A stretch of 26,997 bases of DNA from the NCBI GenBank assembly GCA_934754415.1, contig CAKVIS010000025.1, positions 1 through 26,997 of the forward strand, written 5' to 3'. Of the stretch, positions 15,051 through 22,307 are shown in pieces. Below the pieces are notes generated by a model. The model had not been told where the DNA came from, searched no databases, and was given only the letters and a program-made list of their open reading frames with translations. Each line of letters starts with the position of its first letter. Position 1 is the stretch's first letter. The translations under genes were made by a program, and so were the position numbers. The DNA comes from an uncultured Bulleidia sp. (lineage in GTDB: Bacteria; Bacillota_I; Bacilli_A; Erysipelotrichales; Erysipelotrichaceae).

Positions 15051-15755
15051 TCAACCTCCTAAATAGGCTTTTCTGACCTGCTCGCTGGCAGACAGTTCTT
15101 CGCCTGTTCCTTCTAATGTGATTTTACCAGTTTCAAGAACATAGGCACGATCAGCTATTGCCAATGCCATCTTAGCGTTCTGTTCTACTAATAAGATTGT
15201 AGTACCTTTTCTGTTAATTTCCTCAATAATTCTGAAAATTTCTTTAACAAGTAAAGGAGACAAGCCCATGGAAGGTTCATCCAGCAATAAGATTTTAGGT
15301 CTTGCCATTAAAGCTCTGCCCATAGCAAGCATCTGCTGTTCCCCTCCGGACAATGTACCAGCAGGCTGATTTTCTCTTTCACGAAGACGTGGAAACAGAT
15401 CATAGACATATTTCAGGTCTTTTTCTATCTCCGCTTTATCTTTTCTGTAGTATGCACCTAACAGAAGATTTTCCTTTACAGACTGTTCTGCAAATACTCT
15501 TCTTCCTTCAGGCACCTGTGCTAAACCAAGTGTGACTATCTTATGAGAAGGTGTCTTAATAAGATCTGTTCCATTTAAGGTAATAGAACCTTCGGATGGT
15601 TTGATCAGACCACTGATGGCATGCATGGTTGTTGTTTTTCCTGCACCGTTAGAACCAATCAATGTGACGATTTCTCCGTCATTGACATGGAAGGAGATAC
15701 CTTTGATAGCTTCGATCATGCCATAACGCACAACCAGATTTTTTATTTCCAGCAT
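15051..15755 (-). CDS. livF: Branched-chain amino-acid ABC transporter ATPase LivF
   Basis: Second ATPase of the high-affinity Leu/Ile/Val importer. The 234 residues carry Walker A GSNGAGKT (34-41), the LivF-type LGLAQVPEGRRVFAEQSVKEN segment, signature LSGGEQ (135-140), Walker B LLLDEPSMGLSP (156-167) and the switch His replaced by VEQN, as is normal in LivF. It lies 10 nt after livG and 5 nt before the CBS-ACT gene. Confidence 0.96.
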   Translation of the reverse strand: MLEIKNLVVRYGMIEAIKGISFHVNDGEIVTLIGSNGAGKTTTMHAISGLIKPSEGSITLNGTDLIKTPSHKIVTLGLAQVPEGRRVFAEQSVKENLLLGAYYRKDKAEIEKDLKYVYDLFPRLRERENQPAGTLSGGEQQMLAMGRALMARPKILLLDEPSMGLSPLLVKEIFRIIEEINRKGTTILLVEQNAKMALAIADRAYVLETGKITLEGTGEELSASEQVRKAYLGG

Positions 15756-15765
15756 AGTTCGTACC

Positions 15766-16539
15766 TCACTCTCCTATGTATGCCTTAATGACTTCTTTAT
15801 TGGACTGAATTTCAGATGGAAGTCCCTGTGCCAGTACCTGACCAAAGTTCAATACAGTAATTCTTTCACAGATACCCATAACCAGTTTCATATCATGTTC
15901 AATCAGTAAAATAGAGATAGGGAAAGTATCACGAATCTTACGAATCATGGCCATGAGTTCTTCTGTTTCCTGTGGATTCATACCTGCAGCAGGTTCATCC
16001 AGCAATAATAGTTTTGGTTCAGTCGCAAGAGCTCTTGCAATCTCGAGTCTTCTTTGTGCACCATATGGCAGGTTACTAGCAATGGCATCTGCAAAAGCAT
16101 CCAGGCCAAAAATCTTTAACAGATCCATAGCTTTCTGTGTGGTTTCCTTTTCCTGTGCATAGTAGGATGGAAGTCTTAAAACAGCAGAAAGCAAAGAATA
16201 CTTTGTCGTTGCATGCATGCCTGTTTTTACATTATCAAGAACAGACATATTGGAAAACAGACGGATATTCTGGAAGGTACGTGCCACACCTGCTTTATTA
16301 GCCTGTACAGGATTCAGCTTTGCCATATCGGTACCATCAATTTTAATCGTACCTCTTGTTGGCTGATATACTTTTGTCAGCATGTTGAATACAGTTGTCT
16401 TACCTGCACCGTTAGGACCAATCAGTCCATAGATTTCCCCTTTATAAATATCCATATCCAGATTATTTACAGCAGTCAGGCCACCAAAATCAATACCGAG
16501 GTCTCTGACTTCCAGGATCTTTTCACGTGTTTCACTCAT
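15766..16539 (-). CDS. livG: Branched-chain amino-acid ABC transporter ATPase LivG
   Basis: First ATPase of the importer. The 257 residues, from MSETREKILEVRDL, have Walker A GPNGAGKT (41-48), VARTFQNIRLFSNMSVLDNV, signature LPYGAQRR (157-164), Walker B LLLLDEPAAGMNP (177-189) and IEHDM. ATG 16539 has GGGGG 9 nt upstream; a GTG two codons earlier is less likely. Its start overlaps the end of livM by 8 nt. Confidence 0.96.
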   Translation of the reverse strand: MSETREKILEVRDLGIDFGGLTAVNNLDMDIYKGEIYGLIGPNGAGKTTVFNMLTKVYQPTRGTIKIDGTDMAKLNPVQANKAGVARTFQNIRLFSNMSVLDNVKTGMHATTKYSLLSAVLRLPSYYAQEKETTQKAMDLLKIFGLDAFADAIASNLPYGAQRRLEIARALATEPKLLLLDEPAAGMNPQETEELMAMIRKIRDTFPISILLIEHDMKLVMGICERITVLNFGQVLAQGLPSEIQSNKEVIKAYIGE

Positions 16540-17590
16540 GTGCACCAGCCCCCTTCTGTCTTCTCTTCAGCTTAGCAAAGAAGATCTTAATGGATGTATT
16601 GTTTGTCACAAGCATCATCACAATCAGAACTACTGCATACACCAGCATTCTGTACCCGGATAAGAATCTCAGCATTTCCGGTAATAATACAAGAACAGAA
16701 GTAGCTACTATCGTTCCTGTCATATTACCTAGACCCCCAAGTACCACATAGACAAGAATTAAAATAGAAGTATTAAAATCAAACTTTGTGGCTGCAACAG
16801 AAGCATAGTTCATCATATATAACGCACCAGCAAGACCTCCCAGAGCACTGGAAACCACAAAGGCCAGTGTCTTGGTATGTGATACATGGATACCTACGGT
16901 TTCCGCAGCAATCTTATTATCACGGCATGCCTGAATAGCTCTTCCTTCCTTACTGTAGATAAGGTTATATACAACAGCAAGAGACAATAATACAAGAATA
17001 ATACCGATGGTAAAGGTGGAAACTGTAGTATTTCCTGTCACCCCCATAGGACCGGAAATAATAACTTTACCGCCTTCTGCTAACTGCATGGTGTTATTGA
17101 TAAAGGAAAAATGTACACCAGCACTGTCAACACCAACATACAGGTTATTAATTAAAGACATGATGATCTGACCAAATGCCAGAGTGACAATGGCAAGATA
17201 GTCCCCTTCCAGTTTTAATACAGGAATGGAAATCAGCCATCCGATAAATCCCGCAATCAAAGCACCGGCGATAAGGCACAGAACAAGTCTTGCAATATCA
17301 TTGGAAACAGTATTTAGAAGCACTGCATTCACAATAGCTGCACTGAATCCACCTACAGACATAAATCCAGCCTGACCAAGATTCAGCTCTCCGGAAATGC
17401 CCACGTTCATATTTAAGCCAATGGCTGCAATCACATAACAGCAAACCGGCACCAGCAAACTGGAAATCATACGTGGAATACTGCCTGCAGACTGTAAAAC
17501 ACTGACAGCCACATAGGCAACAATCACTAATGCAAAGGACAGTGTACGACCTCTTAATTTAGGTCCAAATAAAGATTTTATCAACTTCAT
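16532..17590 (-). CDS. livM: Branched-chain amino-acid ABC transporter permease LivM
   Basis: One of two membrane subunits. It is very hydrophobic, with 8-10 helices. Family marks are NMNVGISGELNLGQAGFMSV, LEGDYLAIVTLAFGQI, and the coupling loop IQACRDNKIAAETVGIHV. ATG 17590 is preferred because AGGTGA, which spans the livH stop, lies 5 nt upstream. A GTG at 17599 directly after that stop is the alternative. A basic tail (KLKRRQKG) ends the protein. Confidence 0.95.
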   Translation of the reverse strand: MKLIKSLFGPKLRGRTLSFALVIVAYVAVSVLQSAGSIPRMISSLLVPVCCYVIAAIGLNMNVGISGELNLGQAGFMSVGGFSAAIVNAVLLNTVSNDIARLVLCLIAGALIAGFIGWLISIPVLKLEGDYLAIVTLAFGQIIMSLINNLYVGVDSAGVHFSFINNTMQLAEGGKVIISGPMGVTGNTTVSTFTIGIILVLLSLAVVYNLIYSKEGRAIQACRDNKIAAETVGIHVSHTKTLAFVVSSALGGLAGALYMMNYASVAATKFDFNTSILILVYVVLGGLGNMTGTIVATSVLVLLPEMLRFLSGYRMLVYAVVLIVMMLVTNNTSIKIFFAKLKRRQKGAGAHE

Positions 17591-17599
17591 AAACTTCAC

Positions 17600-18472
17600 C
17601 TATACCTTTACTTTCACTTTCTTGCCCAATAAGCCTGTAGGTCTTATCAGTAATACAACAATCAGTACCATAAATACAATGGCATCGGATAACTGTGTGG
17701 AAATATAGGCACGCGCCATGATTTCAATAACACCTAAAACAAGTCCCCCAAGAAAAGCTCCTGGAATACTTCCAATACCACCAAGTACCGCAGCAGTAAA
17801 TGCCTTAATACCAGGTAAGGAACCAAGTGTTGGATACACTGACGGATAGGTAGCACACAATAAGACAGCTGCAATAGCAGCAAGACCTGAGCCAATGGCA
17901 AAGGTAATAGAGATGATTCTGTTCACATTGATACCCATTAAAGCAGAGGCACCCTTGTCTTCAGAACAGGCTCTCATAGCACGTCCTGTCTTTGTTTTAT
18001 TGATAAACATTGTAAGTACCACCATGATGGCAATACAGGTAAAAATCGTAATTAAAGTCAGATACGGAATACTTAATCCGCCAATCTTCAAAGAACCGCT
18101 TAACACAGTTGGGAATATCTTTGTATCTGTACCAAACATCAGCATGGCCGCATTCTGCAGGAAATAAGACACACCGATAGCAGTAATCAATACAGATAAT
18201 GAAGAAGCTTCACGTAATGGTTTGTAGGCAAGTCTTTCGATAACCACACCAAGTACAGTACACGCAACTGTAGAAACAAGTACTGCCACAAGTACAGGCA
18301 TACCATAACTGCTCATGGCATAATAGGTGACAAACGCACCAACCATGATGATATCTCCATGAGCAAAGTTCAGCATTTTTGCAATACCATACACCATGGA
18401 ATAGCCTAATGCGATAATCGCATAAACACTTCCAAGGCCAAGGCCACTGATGAGATAGGATAAAAACGCCAT
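17600..18472 (-). CDS. livH: Branched-chain amino-acid ABC transporter permease LivH
   Basis: Partner membrane subunit of LivM. The 290 residues show SGLGLGSVYAIIALGYSMVYG, the MLNFAHGDIIMVGAF signature, the coupling loop GRAMRACSEDKGASALMGI and GGIGSIPGAFLGGLVLGVIE, all typical. AGGAGG precedes the ATG. A hairpin separates it from livJ, so its expression may be set lower than that of the binding protein. Confidence 0.96.
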   Translation of the reverse strand: MAFLSYLISGLGLGSVYAIIALGYSMVYGIAKMLNFAHGDIIMVGAFVTYYAMSSYGMPVLVAVLVSTVACTVLGVVIERLAYKPLREASSLSVLITAIGVSYFLQNAAMLMFGTDTKIFPTVLSGSLKIGGLSIPYLTLITIFTCIAIMVVLTMFINKTKTGRAMRACSEDKGASALMGINVNRIISITFAIGSGLAAIAAVLLCATYPSVYPTLGSLPGIKAFTAAVLGGIGSIPGAFLGGLVLGVIEIMARAYISTQLSDAIVFMVLIVVLLIRPTGLLGKKVKVKV

Positions 18473-18489
18473 AGTTCATGTCCTCCTTA

Positions 18490-18536
18490 TATAACAACAA
18501 AGAAGGCTGTCAGCATCCACGCAGTTAACAGCCTTC
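18490..18536 (-). terminator. Hairpin between livJ and livH (leaky terminator/attenuator)
   Basis: GAAGGCTGT and ACAGCCTTC (18528-18536 with 18502-18510) form a 9-bp stem around a 17-base loop that can pair further. The following tract is only CTTTGTTGTTAT, so termination should be partial. This fits making more binding protein than membrane subunits; a 3'-end-stabilising role for livJ mRNA is also possible. Confidence 0.6.
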
Positions 18537-18551
18537 GTGCGTCAAAATATT

Positions 18552-19745
18552 TTATTCAGCGCTGACGTAAGCACCATCCTGGATAACAACAGCCTTAGGA
18601 GCCTTTGTTACTTCACCATTTTCATTCCATGTGACGTCAGTTCCTGTCAGACCATTGAATGTCATGGAAGTAAACTGTTCTACAAGAGCAGCTGTAATAT
18701 CAGATGTGGAATCACTAGGAGATACACCAGCAGCTTCCAGTGCCTGAGCAATAGCATATACACAGTCATAAGCATCTGCAGCAAACTGAATTGGTGTTTC
18801 ACCATAAGCTTCCTGATAGTTCTTTACGAAGTTCTGTGTCTTTTCATCTTCAGCATCAGTGGAGAATGGTGTTAACATGTAGAGACCTTCAGCTAAGGAA
18901 GTATCGAAACCTTCCATGGAAAGGATACCATCCATACCATCGCATCCGAAGAACTTCACATCATATTCCTGCTTCTTAGCTTCAGCAAGAATCTGAGAAG
19001 CCGGCTGATAGTAAATTGGGAGGAAAACCACATCTGCACCGGCTTCTTTACACTTGGAAACCTGTGTGGAGAAATCTGCATTACCGTTTGTAAATGTCTG
19101 TTCTGCAACAACAGTCAGACCAAGCTTGTCAGCTTCTGCCTTGAACTTCTTATAAATACCACTGGAGTAAGAGTCATCGTTTCTGTAAATAACGCCTACT
19201 TTTGTACCAACTTTATGTTCGGAAATGTAATCTGCGGAAGCAGCACCCTGGTTAGGATCTGTAAAGCACATCTGGAAGACATTACCGTAAGGATCTTTTT
19301 CATTGTCGGAATCCTGATAGATAACTGCAGGAGAAGATCCGGAAGGTGTCAGTGCAAAAATATCTTCTGCTTTATATTCTGCAGAAACTGCCTGTCCTGC
19401 ACCGGATGTTGTAGCACCGATAGATACCTGCATGCCCCAGTCAACAAGGTTGTTGAAAGCAGTAACTGCTTTTTCACCATCTGCCTGGTCATCCTGGTAG
19501 TTCAGTTCAAGCTGAACCTTTCCTTCAGCATTGATTTCCTTTACAGCAAGTTCTGCACCATGCTGTACAGCAAGTCCATATACTGCAGCATCACCTGTAG
19601 TCGGTCCGGAACCGCCTAATTTAAATGCTTCACCTGTTGTGGATGCAGTACCTTTTGCATCATCACCTGATTTTGAGGAACAAGCTGCAAGTGACATTGC
19701 CATGACTGCAGCCAATCCTCCTTTCACTACTTTGTTAAATTTCAT
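18552..19745 (-). CDS. livJ: Branched-chain amino-acid-binding lipoprotein LivJ
   Basis: Extracellular substrate-binding lipoprotein of the Liv importer. A basic N-terminus and hydrophobic stretch end in the lipobox LAAC (Cys22), followed by a Ser/Gly/Thr-rich linker. The mature part has the LivJ-type periplasmic-binding fold: GPTTGDAAVYGLAVQHGAEL, ELNYQDDQADGEKAVTAFN, GATTSGAGQAVS, and later VGVIYRNDDSYSSGIYK and TFNGLTGTDVTWNENGE. 397 residues is normal. It is the first gene of the operon, with a strong promoter. Leu, Ile or Val is the family ligand; other amides or amino acids are bound by relatives. Confidence 0.95.
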   Translation of the reverse strand: MKFNKVVKGGLAAVMAMSLAACSSKSGDDAKGTASTTGEAFKLGGSGPTTGDAAVYGLAVQHGAELAVKEINAEGKVQLELNYQDDQADGEKAVTAFNNLVDWGMQVSIGATTSGAGQAVSAEYKAEDIFALTPSGSSPAVIYQDSDNEKDPYGNVFQMCFTDPNQGAASADYISEHKVGTKVGVIYRNDDSYSSGIYKKFKAEADKLGLTVVAEQTFTNGNADFSTQVSKCKEAGADVVFLPIYYQPASQILAEAKKQEYDVKFFGCDGMDGILSMEGFDTSLAEGLYMLTPFSTDAEDEKTQNFVKNYQEAYGETPIQFAADAYDCVYAIAQALEAAGVSPSDSTSDITAALVEQFTSMTFNGLTGTDVTWNENGEVTKAPKAVVIQDGAYVSAE

Positions 19746-19778
19746 AACATTAATCCCTCTCTCTCTTTGAGTACAGTC

Positions 19779-19807
19779 ATTATAGGAGCTTCAAAAAACA
19801 GGTACAA
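19779..19807 (-). promoter_or_regulatory. Promoter of the liv operon
   Basis: On the minus strand TTGTAC (19802-19807), 17 bases, then a perfect TATAAT (19779-19784). The predicted start is near 19772, giving a leader of about 26 bases with GAGAGGG before the livJ ATG. Confidence 0.75.
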
Positions 19808-19840
19808 GCATTTCTTTCAAATTTATTTACATTATTTCCA

Positions 19841-19872
19841 TGAAAAGTTTTCATTTTGAAACATTTTCAAAA
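19841..19872. promoter_or_regulatory. Twin A/T inverted repeats upstream of the liv promoter
   Basis: TGAAAA-G-TTTTCA (19841-19853) directly adjoins TTTTGAAA-CAT-TTTCAAAA (19854-19872), two perfect inverted repeats 34-65 bases upstream of the livJ -35 box. This is a candidate operator. Part of it (19862-19876) matches the CodY consensus AATTTTCWGAAAATT at about 11 of 15 positions by eye, which alone is weak evidence. Confidence 0.4.
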
Positions 19873-19940
19873 ACTGTCGTTAATTCAAGTACATTTGTTT
19901 GTAATGTATAGGATTTTAACGTCATTTTCATTCTTCCCAG

Positions 19941-19975
19941 CAAAAATAAAACCGGTTCTGTTTCACCGGTTTTAT
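19941..19975 (-). terminator. Terminator of the polar amino-acid ABC operon
   Basis: ATAAAACCGGT and ACCGGTTTTAT (19946-19956 with 19965-19975) form an 11-bp perfect stem with an 8-base loop. On the minus strand it continues into TTTTTG. It lies 9 bases after the stop of the binding-protein gene. Confidence 0.92.
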
Positions 19976-19984
19976 CTTCTTCCC

Positions 19985-20767
19985 TTATTTTTCAGTCAGG
20001 TCTGCACCAAAGTACTTGATGGATAGTTCTTTCAATGTGCCTTCTTCTCTCAGTTCTTTCAAAGCATCATTGATAGCTTCTTTCAAAGAAGTATTTCCCT
20101 TTTTCACAGGAATAGCATACTCTGTAGCTTCATCATCCTGTGCAACGACCTTTAATCCCTTTTCACCTGTTGTATTCAGATAGTCCTGAATAGAAGTATC
20201 TGCATTAATAGTTGCGTCTACTGTGCCATTTAATACAAGTTCCATGGTTTCCGCAAGTGTAGGTACATTGCTTACAGTTGCGCCATACTCTTCACCCATT
20301 TCTGCATAAGTGGAGCCTGTGGAGTTAGCACTCTTTTTACCCTTGAGATCTTCAAAGGAAGTAATTGTAGTATTATCCTTTTTTACCACAAGATCGATAT
20401 GGTCATATGCATAAGCATCTGTAAAATCAAATGTTTCAGAACGTTCAGGTGTAACATCCACACCATTGACAACGACATCATAGACACCTGTATCAAGACC
20501 TGTTAACAGACCATCCCATGGCCCTTCTGTAATGACTGCTTTTACGCCTAGCTTTTCAGCCACTTTTGTAGCAACTTCCACATCATATCCTACAAGATTA
20601 TCATCTTCATCATGATAGGAAAACGGCTGCCAGTCTCCTTCCAGACCGATTTTCAATTTTCCGGCTGACTGCACATCTTTCAAAGATGTATCTTCTGACT
20701 TGGATGAGCATCCTGCAAGAGTCGCAAGTAATGCTGCACTTAATACTGCTTTAGATACTTTTTTCAT
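19985..20767 (-). CDS. Polar amino-acid/cystine-type ABC transporter binding lipoprotein
   Basis: Substrate-binding lipoprotein with lipobox LAGC (Cys20). The SBP family 3 fold shows LKIGLEGDWQPFSYHDEDD, GYDVEVATKVAEKLG, WDGLLTGLDTGVYDVVVNGV, TPERSETFDFTDAY and the ligand-loop SANSTGSTYAEM. 260 residues is the usual length. The WDGLLTGLD...DVVVN spelling is close to cystine-binding proteins (TcyA/FliY type), but glutamine or arginine binders cannot be excluded. GGAGG lies 7 nt before the ATG; the ATPase gene ends 14 nt upstream. It is the last gene of permease-ATPase-binding protein, ended by a strong terminator. Confidence 0.92.
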   Translation of the reverse strand: MKKVSKAVLSAALLATLAGCSSKSEDTSLKDVQSAGKLKIGLEGDWQPFSYHDEDDNLVGYDVEVATKVAEKLGVKAVITEGPWDGLLTGLDTGVYDVVVNGVDVTPERSETFDFTDAYAYDHIDLVVKKDNTTITSFEDLKGKKSANSTGSTYAEMGEEYGATVSNVPTLAETMELVLNGTVDATINADTSIQDYLNTTGEKGLKVVAQDDEATEYAIPVKKGNTSLKEAINDALKELREEGTLKELSIKYFGADLTEK

Positions 20768-20781
20768 GTTCGTTCCTCCAT

Positions 20782-21525
20782 TTATATTTTTTCTTCCAGT
20801 CTTAAAAATTCTCTTGTACGTTCCTTCTTTGGATTTCTGAAAAATTCTTTAGATTCTCCCTCTTCACAGATAACCCCGTTTTCCATGAAGATTGTATGGT
20901 TACTGACATCACGTGCAAAGGACATTTCATGTGTCACCACAATCATCGTTCTGCCTTCCTTTGCAAGATCCTTCATGACATTCAGCACTTCTCCGATAAG
21001 CTCTGGATCCAGAGCACTGGTTGGTTCATCAAAATAAATAATTTCAGGATCAGGTGCCAGGGCTCTTGCAATCGCAACACGCTGTTGCTGACCTCCGGAC
21101 AGCTGAGAAGGATAATAGTCTGCTCTATCCGCCATTCCTACCTTTTCCAGCATTTCCATACCAATCTTATTTGCCTCTTCCTTTGGCATTTTTCTTACAG
21201 TAATCAATCCCTGTGTGACATTCTGTAAAGCTGTCTTATTCGCAAACAGGTTATAGTTTTGAAAGACAAACCCTGTATGCAGGCGAATCTCTGCAATTTC
21301 TTTTTTAGAAATAGTCTTGAAGTCATGCGTTTTACCATCAAAAGTAATACTTCCTTCATCTGCTTTTTCCAGAAAATTTATGCATCGCAGTAATGTAGTC
21401 TTACCTGAGCCACTCGGGCCTAGTATCGCTACCACATCACCTTTTTCCACTTTCAGATCCACACCTTTCAAAACTTCCAGATTTCCAAAGGCTTTGTGAA
21501 TGCCGGTGATTTCCAATACAGACAT
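20782..21525 (-). CDS. Polar amino-acid ABC transporter ATP-binding protein
   Basis: Energy subunit of the importer, 247 residues from MSVLEITGIHKAFG. It has Walker A GPSGSGKT (36-43), Q-loop FQNYNLFANKTALQNV, signature LSGGQQQR (142-149), Walker B IIYFDEPTSALDP (162-174) and VTHEMSFA, as in GlnQ/TcyC-type ATPases. ATG 21525 has AGGAGG 9 nt upstream and follows the permease stop by one base; the open frame extends 8 codons further without support. Confidence 0.95.
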   Translation of the reverse strand: MSVLEITGIHKAFGNLEVLKGVDLKVEKGDVVAILGPSGSGKTTLLRCINFLEKADEGSITFDGKTHDFKTISKKEIAEIRLHTGFVFQNYNLFANKTALQNVTQGLITVRKMPKEEANKIGMEMLEKVGMADRADYYPSQLSGGQQQRVAIARALAPDPEIIYFDEPTSALDPELIGEVLNVMKDLAKEGRTMIVVTHEMSFARDVSNHTIFMENGVICEEGESKEFFRNPKKERTREFLRLEEKI

Positions 21526-21526
21526 A

Positions 21527-22204
21527 TTACTTAGCCTCCTTTGCTTCATAACGGTTCAGACGTTTTTCAATCTTTCCCTGAAGCCATGTAATCACACTGC
21601 AAAACAGCAGATACACCACAGCCACTTCAATATACAGTGCCAGAAATTTATAGGTTCTTCCTGCAATTCTCTGTGTTGTCATAAACATTTCCACCACAGT
21701 GATATTTGCAGCAAGAGAAGTATCTTTCACAAGAGAAATCAGAGAATTACTCAATCCCGGAAAAGCTGTTCTGAAAGCCTGAGGCAGAACAATATGCACC
21801 ATAATCTGTACAAAGTTCATTCCCGTACAATATCCTGCTTCTGTCTGTCCCTTAGGAACTGCCTCCAGAGCACCACGCAAAGTTTCTGCCATATAGGCAC
21901 CTTCACACAAAGAGAAGCCTATGGTTGCGGCATATAAAGGATCAATACGTATTCCCAGTGTTGGCAAGCCGTAAAAGATAATAAATAACTGTACCAGTAA
22001 TGGTGTTCCTCTGATCAGCCAGATATATACTCTGACGATTCTTTTTAAAACAGGCACCTGTGCATACTGTATTAATGCACAGATAACTGCGATGATAAGT
22101 CCTGTGGTAAAAGATACAATTGTCAGAGGAATCGTCACCTTTATACCAGCCATCACTATTTTTCCAAATGCATCACTCAATATTCCCAGTAATCGTGAAT
22201 CCAT
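21527..22204 (-). CDS. Polar amino-acid ABC transporter permease
   Basis: Membrane subunit, 225 residues, about five helices. Its HisM/GlnP-type signature includes YIWLIRGTPLLVQLFIIFYG and the EAA loop GALEAVPKGQTEAGYCTGM with IVLPQAFR. AAAGGAG precedes the ATG at 22204. First gene of the operon. Only one permease gene is present, so the transporter is probably a homodimer in the membrane. Confidence 0.95.
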   Translation of the reverse strand: MDSRLLGILSDAFGKIVMAGIKVTIPLTIVSFTTGLIIAVICALIQYAQVPVLKRIVRVYIWLIRGTPLLVQLFIIFYGLPTLGIRIDPLYAATIGFSLCEGAYMAETLRGALEAVPKGQTEAGYCTGMNFVQIMVHIVLPQAFRTAFPGLSNSLISLVKDTSLAANITVVEMFMTTQRIAGRTYKFLALYIEVAVVYLLFCSVITWLQGKIEKRLNRYEAKEAK

Positions 22205-22228
22205 AGTTTCTCCTTTAATTCGTCCCTA

Positions 22229-22257
22229 ATTGTAATAAGCTTTCATATTCCTTGCAA
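22229..22257 (-). promoter_or_regulatory. Promoter of the polar amino-acid ABC operon
   Basis: On the minus strand TTGCAA (22252-22257), 17 bases, then TACAAT (22229-22234), just before the permease ribosome site. A second pair lies upstream: a perfect TTGACA (22283-22288), 17 bases, then CATTAT (22260-22265). Its -35 is part of the terminator stem of the preceding gene. Confidence 0.55.
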
Positions 22258-22270
22258 ACATAATGCTCAA

Positions 22271-22297
22271 AGATAAAAGACCTGTCAAATTGACAGG
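22271..22297 (-). terminator. Terminator of the LTA-synthase-like gene
   Basis: CCTGTCAA and TTGACAGG (22281-22288 with 22290-22297) are a near-continuous inverted repeat followed on the minus strand by TCTTTTATCTTT. It lies 11 bases after the stop. The terminator stem also contains the TTGACA of a possible promoter for the next operon. Confidence 0.8.
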
Positions 22298-22307
22298 CCT
22301 TAAACTA

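Noticed and set aside
18210..18500. Cysteine/tryptophan-rich open frame overlapping the start of livH on the same strand
   Set aside because: It is a frame-shifted shadow of livH; the residues reflect livH codons read out of frame.
19746..19984. Riboswitch or T-box leader upstream of livJ
   Set aside because: The predicted leader is only about 26 bases, too short for a T-box, and the conserved T-box sequence is absent; the inverted repeats lie upstream of the promoter.
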